64,000 nt of DNA from Skeletonema tropicum (GCA_037178625.1 CM074147.1:744001-808000), one strand, 5' to 3'; counted from the stretch's first letter, positions 42,350-54,863 are shown. Notes: generated by a model from the sequence alone, not told the origin. Translations and numbers: made by a program.

Positions 42350-43072
42350 ATGTGCAGCCAAACTCAAGAACTCCGAAAAAGATCATCCGTGTCAGATGCA
42401 TCAACATCAGCCACAGGCCAACGCCTCAAATCCTCCCCATCACGACGCAGCACCATAGGCCAATTCACCGCCAAGACCACCTCAACCAAACGCATCCTCG
42501 AAAAACACGAAAGTATCGATGCACGCAAATGCCTCATAGCTCAAGCAGGATTAGAAAACTTCATTCGATCCATCACTGCACCTCTCGACCTCACCCTTCC
42601 AAATGCAGTTCGCTTCAATATGAACGGAAATTTGCGGATGAAAACTTGGGAGGATGTCATTGTGGCCGAACGAGTGTACACTCGGATCTTGGGGATATCG
42701 AAACGAATCTATCAGATGCATGCCTTTACGCATGAACCTGATCGTAAATTGGCGTATTTTATTTTAGAGGAGCATAATGAACGTTCATTGCCGTTTTTAC
42801 CGGGGTTTGACTTTTATGTTCTTGTTTTCACTTATTACAATGAGAAAAATGAAGTGACCGCTATTGATGCTGAATATGATCAGGTGAGCTTCTTTTTGCA
42901 TTGTGTTGGACTTGCGCAGATGCATGCTTGGGTCATGGAGTGTGTGGTGACACCAGTTGTGATTGTGTGGGCGAAAGCTTACGATAAGTCTGGGTTGGTG
43001 AATCCATTCACTTTTCTGCTACAGATGATACTGTTTCCGGTGCTGTTGATGTATTACTTCGAGATTCTATAG
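42350..43072 (+). CDS. Hypothetical protein, possible NTF2-like fold with C-terminal membrane helix
   Basis: 240 aa, one exon. A basic, S/T-rich N-terminus (residues 1-50) precedes a globular part. DFYVLVFTYYNEKNEVTAID followed by EYDQVSFFLHCVGLA resembles the final strands of SnoaL/NTF2-like proteins, in which an acidic residue precedes a small loop. FLLQMILFPVLLMYYFEIL at the very end is a likely tail anchor. The similarity is weak and could be chance. No partner is suggested by the context. Confidence 0.6.
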   Translation: MCSQTQELRKRSSVSDASTSATGQRLKSSPSRRSTIGQFTAKTTSTKRILEKHESIDARKCLIAQAGLENFIRSITAPLDLTLPNAVRFNMNGNLRMKTWEDVIVAERVYTRILGISKRIYQMHAFTHEPDRKLAYFILEEHNERSLPFLPGFDFYVLVFTYYNEKNEVTAIDAEYDQVSFFLHCVGLAQMHAWVMECVVTPVVIVWAKAYDKSGLVNPFTFLLQMILFPVLLMYYFEIL

Positions 43073-43296
43073 CTGATTTTTGAATCTTGCCGTTAGCTAG
43101 AAACTAGGAGTACTTGTTGATATTGAGAAGCTTTACTAAGTAGGAATGTAAATTAAAAGCTTGATTGAATAGAAAACACTGCAGCAATAATTTCACACGG
43201 ATATTTGTAGTGGGACGTAAGTTATATGCACAAATGACCAAAACACATATGCAAATGTATGTATATAGATGCAGTCTAGGTACAATCTTAATTAGA

Positions 43297-46200
43297 CTAC
43301 TTGGCTATTTGCAAAGTCCCATCCAAGACGCGTTTCCAAATGAAGCCTCCTCCACCAGCCTCTTCATCTTCTTCCTCCTCTTCTCCATTCACATCCGCGA
43401 CAGCGCTTCCAGTATCCCAATTGGTCAATTCATTCTGCATCATCATTGGCACATGCCCTTCTTCACGTGCTCGTTTAATTCGGAGTAGTGATCCTGACAA
43501 TTCATTCTGTAGTCCTTCGCGAGCTCCTCGTATCAAGGAAGTTTGAATTGCAGATACAAGCGAAGATGATTCTGCTGACGAGTGATCCCACTGAGAATAG
43601 ACCTGCAACGATTTTGAGGGAGGTGCATTTTCAGATACACAAGTTATGCATGCATCCACATTAGTGGGAGAGTACAATGCATTCTTCAACTTTTCACTCC
43701 TACAAAGCTCAAGCAACTTTGTCAACTCTGCAATGATGTCTATTTCAAACTGGTGCTTCTCTAAACAGGGCGCCAGTACGTTGAAGAATGTTATTACCTG
43801 GCCCAACAGCGTCGTATTGAGATCCCCATCACTGCCCTTTATAGCGACACATGATATCGTTTTGAGGTGATTGAGAACGTCCTCCAAAACCTGTTTGTTG
43901 TGCCGATACTTAATGCTTTGGACGATCTCATTTGCTATATCCAACGCAAGACTATATTCTGACATCTTTGTGCTGGTATCCATCAAGAATGGTAAATCGC
44001 GATGATATAGGATACTGCTTTCATCATCTCGTGAGGCAATGTGTAAGAAACATTTTCTTTTCCAATCTTCGCCTGCTTCCTTTGTATTCTCTTGTGACGA
44101 TAACATTAAACACCACTCCCTGACAAGTTCCCTGTCACGCCTTGCTGCGTCATTTCCTTCCTCGTGATGTAAAAGGGATGACATGTAATTGAAGTAGAAA
44201 GATTTGGCATTTTCCACACGAGATACTTCTCTGACACACCAGGGTTGCACGTCTGGGTAGGCAGATACTAACAGGGCAGTAAGGGCAGCATGATTGAAAT
44301 CACCAGATGATAGAAAGAGCGAAGTAAGCTTCTCCAGCAGAGGAGATAACATTTGCGGCTCATAAAAGACGAGCACATTCTCATCAGACTTCTTCAAATG
44401 CTTCATCGATTCCTTGTGACGAGAATCATACTTGGCAACTTCCAATAGTTTTTCAATCAAAAGCTTTGAACGAAGCTTGCCCGCAGCTACAAGACATGGA
44501 TGAAGATCAAGATATGATCCATGTGTGTCAATTAGGGTTGCTAATTCTGCTTCACTCTTTTGCGATGCACACTTGCGAGTAAAGTAAAAAGTCACCAACC
44601 TACAAGTCTCAGTACGCGTTTCAGCGTCCAACTCCATTTCTTCAATGACTTCTCTGAGGTTGCGCTTTTCTCGTTCCTTTGCTACTGCCTTGGGGGTATT
44701 AGCACTTCCGCTTGCCATAGAAAGAGACATGTTGTCGTCCATCAATGTAGAGGCGGCAATGCTGGCATCTGCATTACCTCCAGATTGTTTCCGCCATATC
44801 GCCCGGCGCTGGGTCCAAGGAAGAGGTCGAAATGTCTTCAGCCAGATACGCAATGCATCATCTAACAAAAACTCGGTTGCTCTCTTTGTATCTTCGCCGT
44901 TTCCATTCAAATTCTTCGAGAAAGAAACGGACTTACTCGCTCCACCAGACTCGCTGTCAACAAAGATTTGTCCCGGAAAGAAATCAGGACAAATGATCCA
45001 CCAAATCAAAAAGCATCGCGGTCATTTCTCCTGGAGGCAATGCCAATGATTGCTTCTTCTTTTTCATCAAAGTGCTCACGTCTCCACCAAACAAAAAGGC
45101 GTCAAACCCAGTTGTAGCGGTATCCTTTTCAAATGAAGTCGACGTTGATATATCTCCATTGCTTTCTTTTTCAGTGTCTTGCGCGAACAACTCCAACCGT
45201 TTCAGAACATTCACCTTCCAAGAATCGTCATTGGCAGCTAAATCTATTAATCGTCGATGATCACACTCTTCCACACTCTCCACAGATGCATCATCATCCG
45301 CATCGGCAGATGTCGACTCGTCTTCGTCCTCAGCAACGACACTATCTCCACGATGCCACCGTCGCTTACTAGCTCCAGTACGGATAGATGCAGTGCCACA
45401 TACACGAGATGCAACCTCCATTGGATCCTCGTCAGCATAAAAACTTTCCACACGACGGTCTTCAAACTCGGCCAGAGTCAACAGAGACTTGGCATCATTC
45501 ATCACTTTTTCTCCACGTGCTAACATTTGTTTGCGTGCCTCGATTGGATCTATGTAAGAAGAATCCATCTCGTCAATTGTTGGAAGTGGCGTCGGTGGTC
45601 GTAACAGCACAGAAGCATCATTGTCGAGTGAGAAAAACTCGCTTGTATTTCGATTGCGCATCCATTGCCGATCAAGGGCCACTTGTTGTGCAATTTTTTC
45701 TTGAAGCGTTTGTGGTACAGGAAGAGAAGAAGTGGTAATTATTTTCTCTTCCTTCCTTTCAATGGAATCAACTCTATTGTCTGTTACCGCTGTCGGTTGC
45801 CTCTGCAGTGTTGTTGTTGCCACTTTAGAAACATCATGATTATGCGGAAGATGATGATCCAGATCCAAATGTCCAAATAGCGGCATCCCACTATGTTGAT
45901 CCACAGCCATAAACGAGGCAATACCAAATATATCCCCAGCAGCATCTCCACCACCTCCCGGACTTGGTCGATCCAGACCCAATGCCTTCCTCCGTTCCAT
46001 GTCCTCACGTTTTTTCACCTCCCGGCGTTTCTGCTCCCGCAAGAGATCCACACCCTCCCCCAGAACCAATCGTAGACGCACCTCCCGAGAATATTCTCCC
46101 GATGCCTCGTCCAAAGGTTGACTGAGTGGTTTTAATACCGATATGATCCGATCCATTGGAGCGGGGTTGTGAATGGTCCCATTGATGAGAGACTTTCCGT

Positions 46201-47533
46201 TCACGGCAATGAGGATGTCACCGGGGGAGATTGATCCACAGAGTTGAGCGGGACTGGCACGCCCATCATTTAATGGGTCAATTGCTTGGATGATGACCTT
46301 GCCCTGGAGGATGGTAAGTTTCAACCCTAATGATGTATCTCCAACTATTTCTTCTTGTGGCAGTGGGGTTATTATTGGTGGTGATGGATTATTATGGGAA
46401 GAAATATAGTTCTGTGTAGGAGGAGCAGGAGATGAAGAAATAGTATCTCTCGAGTACAGCGTTTTCGACCCAGCAGTCCATGTAGATGCAGCAGTTGCAG
46501 AGGATATTGTAGAATCATCGTCATAGTGCTGTTGTTGTTGTTGTTGCTGCTGCTGCGTTGATGGTGGAAACAACACTTTTCTCCGTGTGGTTGGCGTTGA
46601 GGTGGACAGTGGAGGGCGCTTATTATTCCCATTTACACCACCACCACTAGAAGCCTCCCCTTTAGGAGTGTCCTCCTTCTTCTTTTTCACAGCCCTTCGT
46701 CGTAATATCAACTCTATTTGATTTGGAGGTAAATTCCGCCGTCCTACATCGTATGGTTTGACTTTGGTGTAGTAATTGTCATTTAGGAATGTCAATTTGG
46801 GTAAGTAGTGTTGTAAGATTGGATCATTGACATTTTGAAGCATGCTATCACGATCGTCGTGATCGTCATTATTATTTGAGTTGCTGGCGGGTGCATTGGG
46901 CAAATAATGCTGTGGCTTGGACTCTAAATCGGATGCTATAGTTGCCCTGTGATCTGATGTTGACTCTGATTTGACTTGCAAATTCGTATTGCTGCTGTTC
47001 TCCTTTTGGTTCAGCTTTCCCCTCTTCGTTTTCTTCTTAGACTTTTTCTTTTTGAGTCTATTCATTGCTACCAAGGAGGGCATTGTATATGGTGAAAATG
47101 CAGTAGATGCATCATCCTGAATAGTAGCAATATTAGCTCGTCTTGTCCTTTGTTTGTTGTCTTGGGTTTCGGGTGGTGCATTCTCTTCTGAGGTGATTTC
47201 ATCACATGTACTTGTGACAGACGCCGATGTCATCGTCTCTCCATTGCTAGCAGGCTCAGTCTCTTTCATTTTCTCCACATCATTCATTGATCCCTCATTC
47301 TTATCGATATGCAAATCATTCGTTGTGATTTTATTATCTGCCTTCTCTTCCTCATCGGTTTGATGTATGTGGTCATTTTTTCCCTCATGAATCTTTTTCT
47401 CTAAATTTTTGTCACTACTTGAGGAACTTTCGGAATAGATAGGCGAGGGATTTCTATCATCGTCGGAAGATGACAGCTGCTGCTGCTGCTGTGCAGGCAG
47501 CGTAGATGACATTGTCGCAGTTAGCATACTCAA
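43297..47533 (-). CDS. Large PDZ-domain protein with C-terminal helical region, frame broken once
   Basis: The first part (47533-44984, 849 aa) is mostly disordered and charged, with poly-Q tracts. Near residue 400 LGLKLTILQGKVIIQAIDPL, CGSISPGDILIAVNGKSLIN and a later strand form a PDZ domain, a peptide-binding scaffold module. The frame meets TCC TGA at 44984. One base later (extra base near 44989) it continues as PDFFPGQIFVDSESGG and runs 560 aa more to 43297. That part has a basic region (WTQRRAIWRK), then helical repeats like an alpha-solenoid, and an acidic C-terminus. The whole is about 1,410 aa. No enzymatic motif is seen. Confidence 0.68.
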
Positions 47534-48266
47534 CTGTTATAGTTTATTGTGATGTAGCCGCCACATGCGAACGCCGATCCGTGCGCTTCCACTATTTTTG
47601 CCTACACGACCCGAAGAAGCCCAGAAGAAGAAAAGCAGCGCACCCTGGCTCAACTTAGCATTGCAATACGCTTTAATGTTCTAATATTTTGTACAGGCTG
47701 AAGCTTTAAAGTAGTGGCCAATCCCTATCACACCTTTCACCACGATTGTATGGCGTGCACTCGTATCTTGTGGTTGTTGGTTGTGCGTTTCGTGACGGTA
47801 ACTGAAGCAGGTTATTGACGACGATCGATTAGATGGCACAGCATGAGTTACATTTACTGCGCCATTTTCATTTTCAAAAGCATCAAAGAATAAGCGCTTA
47901 AAAACCAAATAGCTGGTTCAAAGACCCTCCTGCCTCTATGTACTAATTCCTACATTGAAATGTGTAGAATAAATAAGGCTTAAACCAGCTGAGAGAGGCG
48001 CTTATGCTCAGATGGCTAATTTTCAAAAAATGAAGCTCGATGATAAAAAATCGTCGAAATCGCCGATGTGGTAGCAGTAGTAGGTAAGTAATCACCATAA
48101 CGATCCTTCAGATATAAGCTCCACAGCGGCAAGCAGCGACATATCTGGTGGACACTTGATATCATCTCCATCAGCAGCAACAACAGCAGCAACAGCAGCA
48201 GCTTGACTTAACGCGCGACAAATATATAGAGCAGTCATCTAAGCAATTCAAAAAATTTCTGACATC
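47534..48266. other. Divergent intergenic region, PDZ gene and RAD52
   Basis: 733 bp with a GGAATYAGTAY motif at 47940 and a (CAG/CAA)n stretch at about 48170-48202. No gene is supported. Confidence 0.45.
47940..47950 (-). promoter_or_regulatory. GGAATYAGTAY motif, copy 6
   Basis: Reads GTACTAATTCC on the plus strand, 317 bp upstream of RAD52. Confidence 0.45.
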
Positions 48267-49664
48267 ATGAACTCTTCCACTAACGACACGGATACACAAC
48301 CCCACCACACACCCCTACACGAGCCCTCACCCCCGCAACAACTCATCGATACCACCAACGAACCAATGAAAAACTATGATGGTTCTGAAATGCGCGATGG
48401 GAACAGTCAACTAGTTTACAAATCACAATTTTTATCGACTCATCCGTTACGGAGTGATTGTAAGGAGCGAGTAGGTTATGGTGGAAAAAAGTTTACGTAT
48501 GTTTCGGGGGATGGAGTTATACGGACTATGAATGCTATTTTTGGTCATGGTGCGTCTTGACTCTCATTTGCTTGCTGATTGTCTGTTGTACATTGCACGA
48601 TGTCTCGGTTGACATATCTTATGTTTCAATACTTGATATTTCACATCTCATATATCACTGATCAATATACCCACAATATAACAGGAGGATGGAGCTCCCA
48701 AATACTCAACGAAAAAGTAATCCAATCCGAAAAAGACGACCGTGGACGGTGGTACGTCGGCTACCTCGCCACAGTCCGCGTCACCCTCCTCAACGGTGCC
48801 TCACACGACGACTGCGGATCCGGTGAGGGTATCAACGATTCTAAAATCAAGGCACATGAAAAGGCACTCAAGTCGGCAGTCACGGATGCCATGAAACGTG
48901 CCGCGCGTCACTTTGGGGAGAGGTTGGGAAATGCGTTGTATGTGAAGGGGAATGGGATACGGACAGCACCCAAGACTAATCGAGATGCGTTGGTGGAATT
49001 GGAACGGAAGGATTCGTTAAATTTGTTTGGGAATCAGGCTACGTTGCGGTCTGTATCTGTCGAAGAGAAACAGGTTGCTGTTGCTGCTACTGCTGTTACC
49101 ACCACAGTTGCAGTTAATGGTAATGCGGATGCAATTCGAACAGCTGCGGCTGCTACTTCGACAACAAGTTCGACAGGTGCAGCTGTGGTTGCGGCGGCTG
49201 GAAGACAACAACATTCAAATGCTCATCAGAATCATACCAACGGAAGCAATAACAACACAAATCGGACAATGGTGCATTCTGGCCGTCCATTACCTCCACC
49301 AGCTCCCTCTCCAATAGTGTCACGTGGACCAGTTCAGCAGCAACAGCAGCAAGGAGTAGTAAATACCAATAATTTTGGAGGCAACCAGAACATTGCCCAC
49401 CTGCGACAACAGCAGCAGCAGCAACAACAACGAACAACTTCACAAATGGCACCGCCACCTCGACCAATGTACAATCCTGTCAACAATGCTGTAGGGACAA
49501 CAGCGTATCAATTATTGAACAATCAGCAGCAGCAGCAGCGAACATCAGTGGATACTGCCACTAGTACCGATACAGTGAAACGAGGGTTGAATCTTGGAGG
49601 TGATGACAGCACATTCAAGCGACAGAAATTGAATCCCTACAACAACAACCGATTGTCTGTGTAG
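48267..49664 (+). CDS. RAD52: DNA repair and recombination protein RAD52
   Basis: Exons 48267-48549 and 48685-49664 (135-bp intron, phase 1) give 420 aa. The join makes VIRTMNAIFGHGGWSSQIL, the RAD52 N-terminal core signature. RWYVGYLATVRVTLLNGASH, then HDDCGSGEGIND and KAHEKALKSAVTDAMKRAARHFGE follow in the family order. This core forms rings that bind single-stranded DNA and anneal complementary strands in homologous recombination. The C-terminal half is Q/N/P-rich and disordered, with poly-Q tracts, and ends in a basic FKRQKLNPY. A RAD51-binding motif cannot be assigned by eye. Confidence 0.92.
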
Positions 49665-49906
49665 GAATAGGCGAGAAGTAGAGATTCTTGTCGGGATTTG
49701 CTCTTGCACTGTTACACTTCTCTGCTACATCATAGGATAGGTACTGGTGTAATTTTATTGGATGATAATGCACCATAAAATGTTCATACACAACATGTTC
49801 TAGCTGTGGAATATAGACGCGATTTAGTTTATGCAAATTGTATCTTGACGTAATCAAACCAACCCATGCCCAGAAGTATCAGTAGGAAAAGAAACATTCT
49901 ACTGCC

Positions 49907-52264
49907 TTACTTCTTTTTACTCTTCTTCTTTTGCTTCTTCAACAATGCCTTTGCCCACTTGTGGGTTTCAACGTGATCACCAATCTCACGCCAGTTCTGT
50001 GACATCTCAACATGTTTCAATATGTTGTTTCCTTTTTCATCAACCATCCCAATATCCTGCTTGCATTCTTCCACATAGAATTTTACTGCCTCAAGTTTTC
50101 CATTTTGTGCGGCAACAAGCATAGGTGGTATATTGCACCAGAACACATCATCAGTCTTGCTTGGGTCTGCACCGTATTGAATGAGTTGTCGCATGATTTC
50201 AACCTGACCAGTGTAACCTGCCCATCCAACTGGACATCCAACTTCAATCAAATCCTTTGTTCGTGCATCTGTGCACAGCCATTTTACAATATCGAGGTTC
50301 CCTTTCTTTGCAGCCCATTCTAGAGCTGTGAACCCAAGAACCGGAAATTTGAGTTGATGGAATGCCCCATTACAAGAAAAAATAGCATCATTAACACACT
50401 GCTGAACGAGATCAAGCTGTGGCAAGGGTCCGCAACACACTAAGAAGCGTAGTTCAGGAGGAAGATCGGAAAAGCCTCTGAAATGAATCTCTCGCTGGGA
50501 GGAACGGTCATTACTAGCCCAATACTCCTTCTCGGCAATAGTCATGGTAGTGTCAGTCGCATCGTTGAGAAAGATGGTGTTGATAGATCCAGGACGCCAC
50601 CAAATCCGAACACTGCCAGTTCCGCTGACCTCCGAAAACATACCTGGAGTTGTAGGAAGAGCTTTGGATCCGGATGGATACATGGCGGACTTCATTGTTA
50701 CACCTCCTAAACCTCCTGAAGAAATACCCATTTTCGCCATCTGCTTTTGAACTCGAACGAAGACACGGGAGCAGGTGTTCCTATGCTCCTTCCAGTGTTG
50801 CTTTTGACACGTAGCATTGCAGTAAGAAGCTCCCTCGCAACGTGCACAAGTCATGAGCTTTTTCTTACTTCGTTTTCCACAGTTGTCGCAGATCCTTTCC
50901 GCGTCAGGAAGACAAACATTGGAGTCTCTTTCAAATCCAACAGAACGCATAGCCCTGTTATACAGCTTTATTAGACGTTCAGGATCAATATCGTTCCCGT
51001 TCTCCTCTTTTTCATCCCTCATCAACTTGTAAAACTGTGCTTTCCCTTGCAAATAGTTATCCACTTCGTGTCCTTTGTAGTAGTCAAGGCTGAGGCAATT
51101 CACATTGCTGGTGTCTGCGCCACTGTCAATTACTGAAAGGTGGATTGCTTCAAACGAACAAATTGCAAAATCTGTTGCAATGCGTTTATGTAGATCCTTG
51201 CTATTGGAAATCCCCCACTTTTCTTCTGGACCTTTCGTCACAGAAGGCCCAAAATTAAAGTTCATTGAAGCATCAGTAAAGTACTTTTTGCTCCTAGTCC
51301 GACCATTTCCAAGGACTTTCCACGCATCAATCAAATCGACGGACAGGTTCAACTCTTGTAGAGTTTGAATGAATGACTCATACCACAACATAGCCGACCA
51401 AAACGCTTGAGGGTCAACTGCAGCTAGCACAGCTGGATGAAGGCGATCCGATTCCCCCAACGCTGCTGCATTTTTTGCATACATGGTTGATTCCTCTACA
51501 CCATAATCAAGATATATCTCGTGCCGAAACGTAGTTACCTTTTGAGTGCCTGAAACATCTGTATAACGTACTTCATGAGCATCTAAATATTGACTCAATG
51601 CACAAGGATATATCTGGTAAGAGCCGTGCTTCACTGCCTCGTGTCGCTGCGGTCCCAGTTTGTCAGATTTTTTTGTTTCAAACTGATCTTCCGTAATTCT
51701 GTGAGATTCAAACTTGACCATAGTCATCTTGTCATCAGTTTCTTTTGGAAATCGCCTCACAACTTTTTGAAAGGCTGTATTCAATGGTTCCGCGAGGCAA
51801 ACAGTACCATCTCCACAAGCAACGCGATTGAACGCACGTGCTATATTGAGATCGGTAAGTTTTATAATCATAGACCCCGGCTGCTGTCCATGAATTTGAA
51901 CAAATTTCTTCATTGCCTCAACGCTCCCCCTTGATCTAGCAGCCCCGCCTGCAATACAGCTGCGGGAAGAGGGCATGTTATTGTCTATCAACGCAACGTT
52001 GAACTCCTCGTCTAGAATAGACTGCCTTCCAATACCCACAGAAAATGATCGCGAGCTGCTCTCAGGAAATACTTTAATATTGATAGGCTTGATGGACATG
52101 GGGCCAGGGAATCCGTCCAAGCAGACGGGGTGACGCCCTGCATGGGCACCATTGCCTGTCTCGTGCTGTAGATTTGCCCTGGCTGCTGAGCCATTGCGCT
52201 TCTTGCTGGCCTCGCTTGTCAAGCCGACGACGCGACAGAATGATGAAGGCGTACTGTTTGACAT
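49907..52264 (-). CDS. MYND zinc-finger and ankyrin-repeat protein
   Basis: 785 aa, one exon. The N-terminal 430 residues have no recognised domain. CDNCGKRSKKKLMTCARCEG with CNATCQKQHWKEHRNTC is a MYND finger (residues about 450-490), normally a protein-interaction module. Near residues 640-770 ankyrin-type repeats appear: TALEWAAKKGNLDIVKWL, GYTGQVEIMRQLIQYGAD and MLVAAQNGKLEAVKFYVEE. It ends in a lysine-rich tail. Combined MYND/ankyrin proteins are frequent in diatoms; function is unknown. A GGAATYAGTAY motif lies 141 bp upstream. Confidence 0.82.
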   Translation of the reverse strand: MSNSTPSSFCRVVGLTSEASKKRNGSAARANLQHETGNGAHAGRHPVCLDGFPGPMSIKPINIKVFPESSSRSFSVGIGRQSILDEEFNVALIDNNMPSSRSCIAGGAARSRGSVEAMKKFVQIHGQQPGSMIIKLTDLNIARAFNRVACGDGTVCLAEPLNTAFQKVVRRFPKETDDKMTMVKFESHRITEDQFETKKSDKLGPQRHEAVKHGSYQIYPCALSQYLDAHEVRYTDVSGTQKVTTFRHEIYLDYGVEESTMYAKNAAALGESDRLHPAVLAAVDPQAFWSAMLWYESFIQTLQELNLSVDLIDAWKVLGNGRTRSKKYFTDASMNFNFGPSVTKGPEEKWGISNSKDLHKRIATDFAICSFEAIHLSVIDSGADTSNVNCLSLDYYKGHEVDNYLQGKAQFYKLMRDEKEENGNDIDPERLIKLYNRAMRSVGFERDSNVCLPDAERICDNCGKRSKKKLMTCARCEGASYCNATCQKQHWKEHRNTCSRVFVRVQKQMAKMGISSGGLGGVTMKSAMYPSGSKALPTTPGMFSEVSGTGSVRIWWRPGSINTIFLNDATDTTMTIAEKEYWASNDRSSQREIHFRGFSDLPPELRFLVCCGPLPQLDLVQQCVNDAIFSCNGAFHQLKFPVLGFTALEWAAKKGNLDIVKWLCTDARTKDLIEVGCPVGWAGYTGQVEIMRQLIQYGADPSKTDDVFWCNIPPMLVAAQNGKLEAVKFYVEECKQDIGMVDEKGNNILKHVEMSQNWREIGDHVETHKWAKALLKKQKKKSKKK

Positions 52265-53587
52265 TGGCGGTAGTTAGTTCTTCTAGCTCTGGTGTGATTG
52301 GTTGGCACGATAAAACGTGAGGTCACAGCACGGAGTTAGGTGAGATAAATGAAAGAGGAAGATGAAAGATCTCAGTTTCTCTCTACTGAGTGCAATTATA
52401 CTTGGGAATTAGTATAGTTTTTTCCGGCAACCACTTCGCTCTCTCCCAAGCTGAGCGCCGCGTCTAAGTATGTAGTAAGGAGTCTGCTAATATCGACTCG
52501 GCGCTCTAGTGATAATCTCACCCGTTCTACCCCAAAAGTTGCCGTTAGACCCACGTGCTCCTCTAGTTCGGATACAGCCCATGCTTTCATCGGCCAACTG
52601 CAAACTTGCTCTCCCTCACATCCCTCAAGATATTCATTCCACAATCTACTCGGTACATCATAAGTAGCCCCATTTTGTGACAAGGACTCCCACGTTTTTC
52701 TCTTCACCAACATGCGTCACCATTTATGGCCCGGATGACAAGCCTTTCTGACGGAGAGAACCCTGATCCGTACTTCTAACTTCTATCTCTCTAATAGGTA
52801 AGATACTACTACTTCATATTCATAGGAGGCGGCGCAGCTTATAAGTCTTGTGACTGCGATTGCGCAATCCAAAACCGGTGAGACCGGTACCAAGTGACCC
52901 TCTGTCATCATGCAAACTCTAGCTCTCTCCACAAATTATTTTTACACTGATTTTTACACTGACTTTCAGACCTCGGAACGCGTCTAATCCTGCTTCAATG
53001 TGTGAATAGGCCAATACATAGCCTGCAATAAGCCTGGGCAGTTTGATATATAGACTCTCGACATATTGCCTCTTCAACATGCTCGCTACTTATGCATCAG
53101 GAATGCTCATTATTCTCTTCGTTCAAATTCACCGATGTATCAACGCTGGCTTCATCACTTTCCATACATCTCTGGGTCCAATTTTATGGTTGAAGGAGAT
53201 AGAGAACCAGATCCAACTTCTAAGAGTACACAGTAGTACATAACAATATCTCTAAGGCACAGAGGCGGGAAAGTTCTTGTGACTACAAATGCAAAATCCA
53301 AAAACGGTGAGACTAATGACCGGTACCCAGTGACCCTCTGTCATCATGCAGGCAGACTAAACATCAAAATACGACTGCAATTCTGCTTCAATGTGTGAAT
53401 AGACCAATGCAATAGCCTTACTTTACAGGCCTGAGCAGTTTGAAAGACCCTCGACAATAATAGCCTGCTTCAACATGCTATGCTTTCAAGAACGCTAATA
53501 ATTCTGTTCTGAATCTCTTTCACCGATGTCGCATATGCCGGCTTCATCACTTTCCATCTTTAACTGACACTGTAAATATACACCATA
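52265..53587. repeat. Intergenic region with a duplicated about 300-bp promoter segment
   Basis: Copy A (about 52845-53172) and copy B (about 53275-53562) share, in order, AGTGACCCTCTGTCATCATG, CTGCTTCAATGTGTGAATAG, CTTCAACATGCT and GGCTTCATCACTTTCCAT. Copy B leads directly into the ankyrin gene at 53588; copy A leads into no gene, so it is an orphan promoter. A minus-strand open frame of 105 codons (52396-52713) exists but is not otherwise supported. Confidence 0.6.
52405..52415 (+). promoter_or_regulatory. GGAATYAGTAY motif, copy 7
   Basis: GGAATTAGTAT followed by AGTTTTTTCCGGCAACCAC, nearly the same composite as at 54605. Confidence 0.5.
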
Positions 53588-54252
53588 ATGGCCAACAAAT
53601 CAGCAATATCGTCGCTTCAGCTATTCCTAATGCTCATCCATAATGAGGATTGGCAAGAAATAAATAGCATTTTGTTGCAACAACCTGAAAAGTACCGATC
53701 ACTTGCAGCTTTAATCAACGGGTCAAAAAGCTTTCACGGTATGACCCTCCTCCACGCTGTTTGTCAATTCAATCCTCCATCCTCAGTGGTCCAAAACATG
53801 ATCAAGTTGTGTCCAGATGACGCAAGTGCTGTCGATTGTCTGGAAAGGACCCCTCTTCATGTCGCTGCCGGTACTGGAGCAAGTGTCAATGTCATTCAGG
53901 CTCTCTTGGAGGCCAACCCTAGTGCATGTCGAGCTCAGGATACTGATGGGAGAATCCCTCTACACATGGCTTGTGATCGAAACTGTGCGCTATTTGAGGG
54001 ATCATTCAATAGTAGCGATGCTCCAAGATACGATATTGTAAAAAGTCTCTTATCGGTGTCTCCCAGCTCGGTGATATTGGAAGATAACGACGAGATACAG
54101 CAATTGAATATGCATTGTTGTCATCAGGAGATTTGACAGTTGTGAAGATGATGCAACGAGCAAGTCAAAAAGAACTCCGAAGGAAGCAAGCGGATGAAAA
54201 TACTAATAAGCATCAGCTTGCTGGGTTTGATCCACAGGGACAAAGTGTTTAG
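53588..54252 (+). CDS. Ankyrin-repeat protein, frame broken once
   Basis: Ankyrin repeats are visible: HGMTLLHAVCQFNPPSSVVQ, RTPLHVAAGTGASVNVIQAL and GRIPLHMACDRN. In the first frame the protein stops at 54136, but from about 54095 another frame reads TAIEYALLSSGDLTVVKMMQ, then QKELRRKQ and GFDPQGQSV to a stop at 54252, as expected at the end of this diatom family. This break needs one base added (or two removed), unlike most others in the window. About 220 aa in total. A scaffold role is likely; partners are unknown. Confidence 0.72.
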
Positions 54253-54863
54253 TGCTCGTTCAGCGTGATGTGCATCTGTACTGAGGGCATTGAGAATTAG
54301 GTAGAAGCTTCACATTTGACATAGGTTTTAAATCACTGTTTTCATCTCTGGCTACAGTATGTATTAGGATTGAGTTCTCAGTTCTCATGATGTATGCTTC
54401 CACATTAAGCTTTCTTTCCTCATGAGTTTCCACATGCTCCACCCGTTCCACTCTCGGTGATCATTTGCTTTATCTTAGGGATGGCAGGGTGTCAGACGCC
54501 GTGATTACTACTGCTTTTAACCTTGGCAATACTGCAAACTACTGCTATCGCTTTAGGACCAATGAGAACAATGATTCTCTTTCTACGTATTAGCGCATAA
54601 TGTGGGAATCAGTACAATTTTTTCCGGCAACCACCTCTCTGATGAATCTCTTTCTTTCCAACTCACATCATGACCTACTTATATCATAACAAGTACAAAG
54701 TCAATCAGATTAGATATCTCCGATACTATAAGGGACCTGCTTCGGTACAACGGTACGGTCTTTTCTATTGCATGACAGCTTCGAGCTCGCATCTATCTAC
54801 ACCGTTGCAATCAATAGATAGCAGCTCTAACCTCTAACAACTTCTACCAAAGCAACATACAGC
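54253..54863. other. Intergenic region upstream of the acid phosphatase
   Basis: 611 bp with a GGAATYAGTAY motif at 54605. Otherwise nothing recognisable. Confidence 0.4.
54605..54615 (+). promoter_or_regulatory. GGAATYAGTAY motif, copy 8
   Basis: GGAATCAGTAC followed by AATTTTTTCCGGCAACCAC, about 250 bp upstream of the acid phosphatase start codon. Confidence 0.5.

Noticed and set aside
52396..52713. 105-codon minus-strand frame
   Set aside because: Its end is formed by the GGAATYAGTAY promoter motif, and no family is recognised; kept only as a remark in the intergenic entry.
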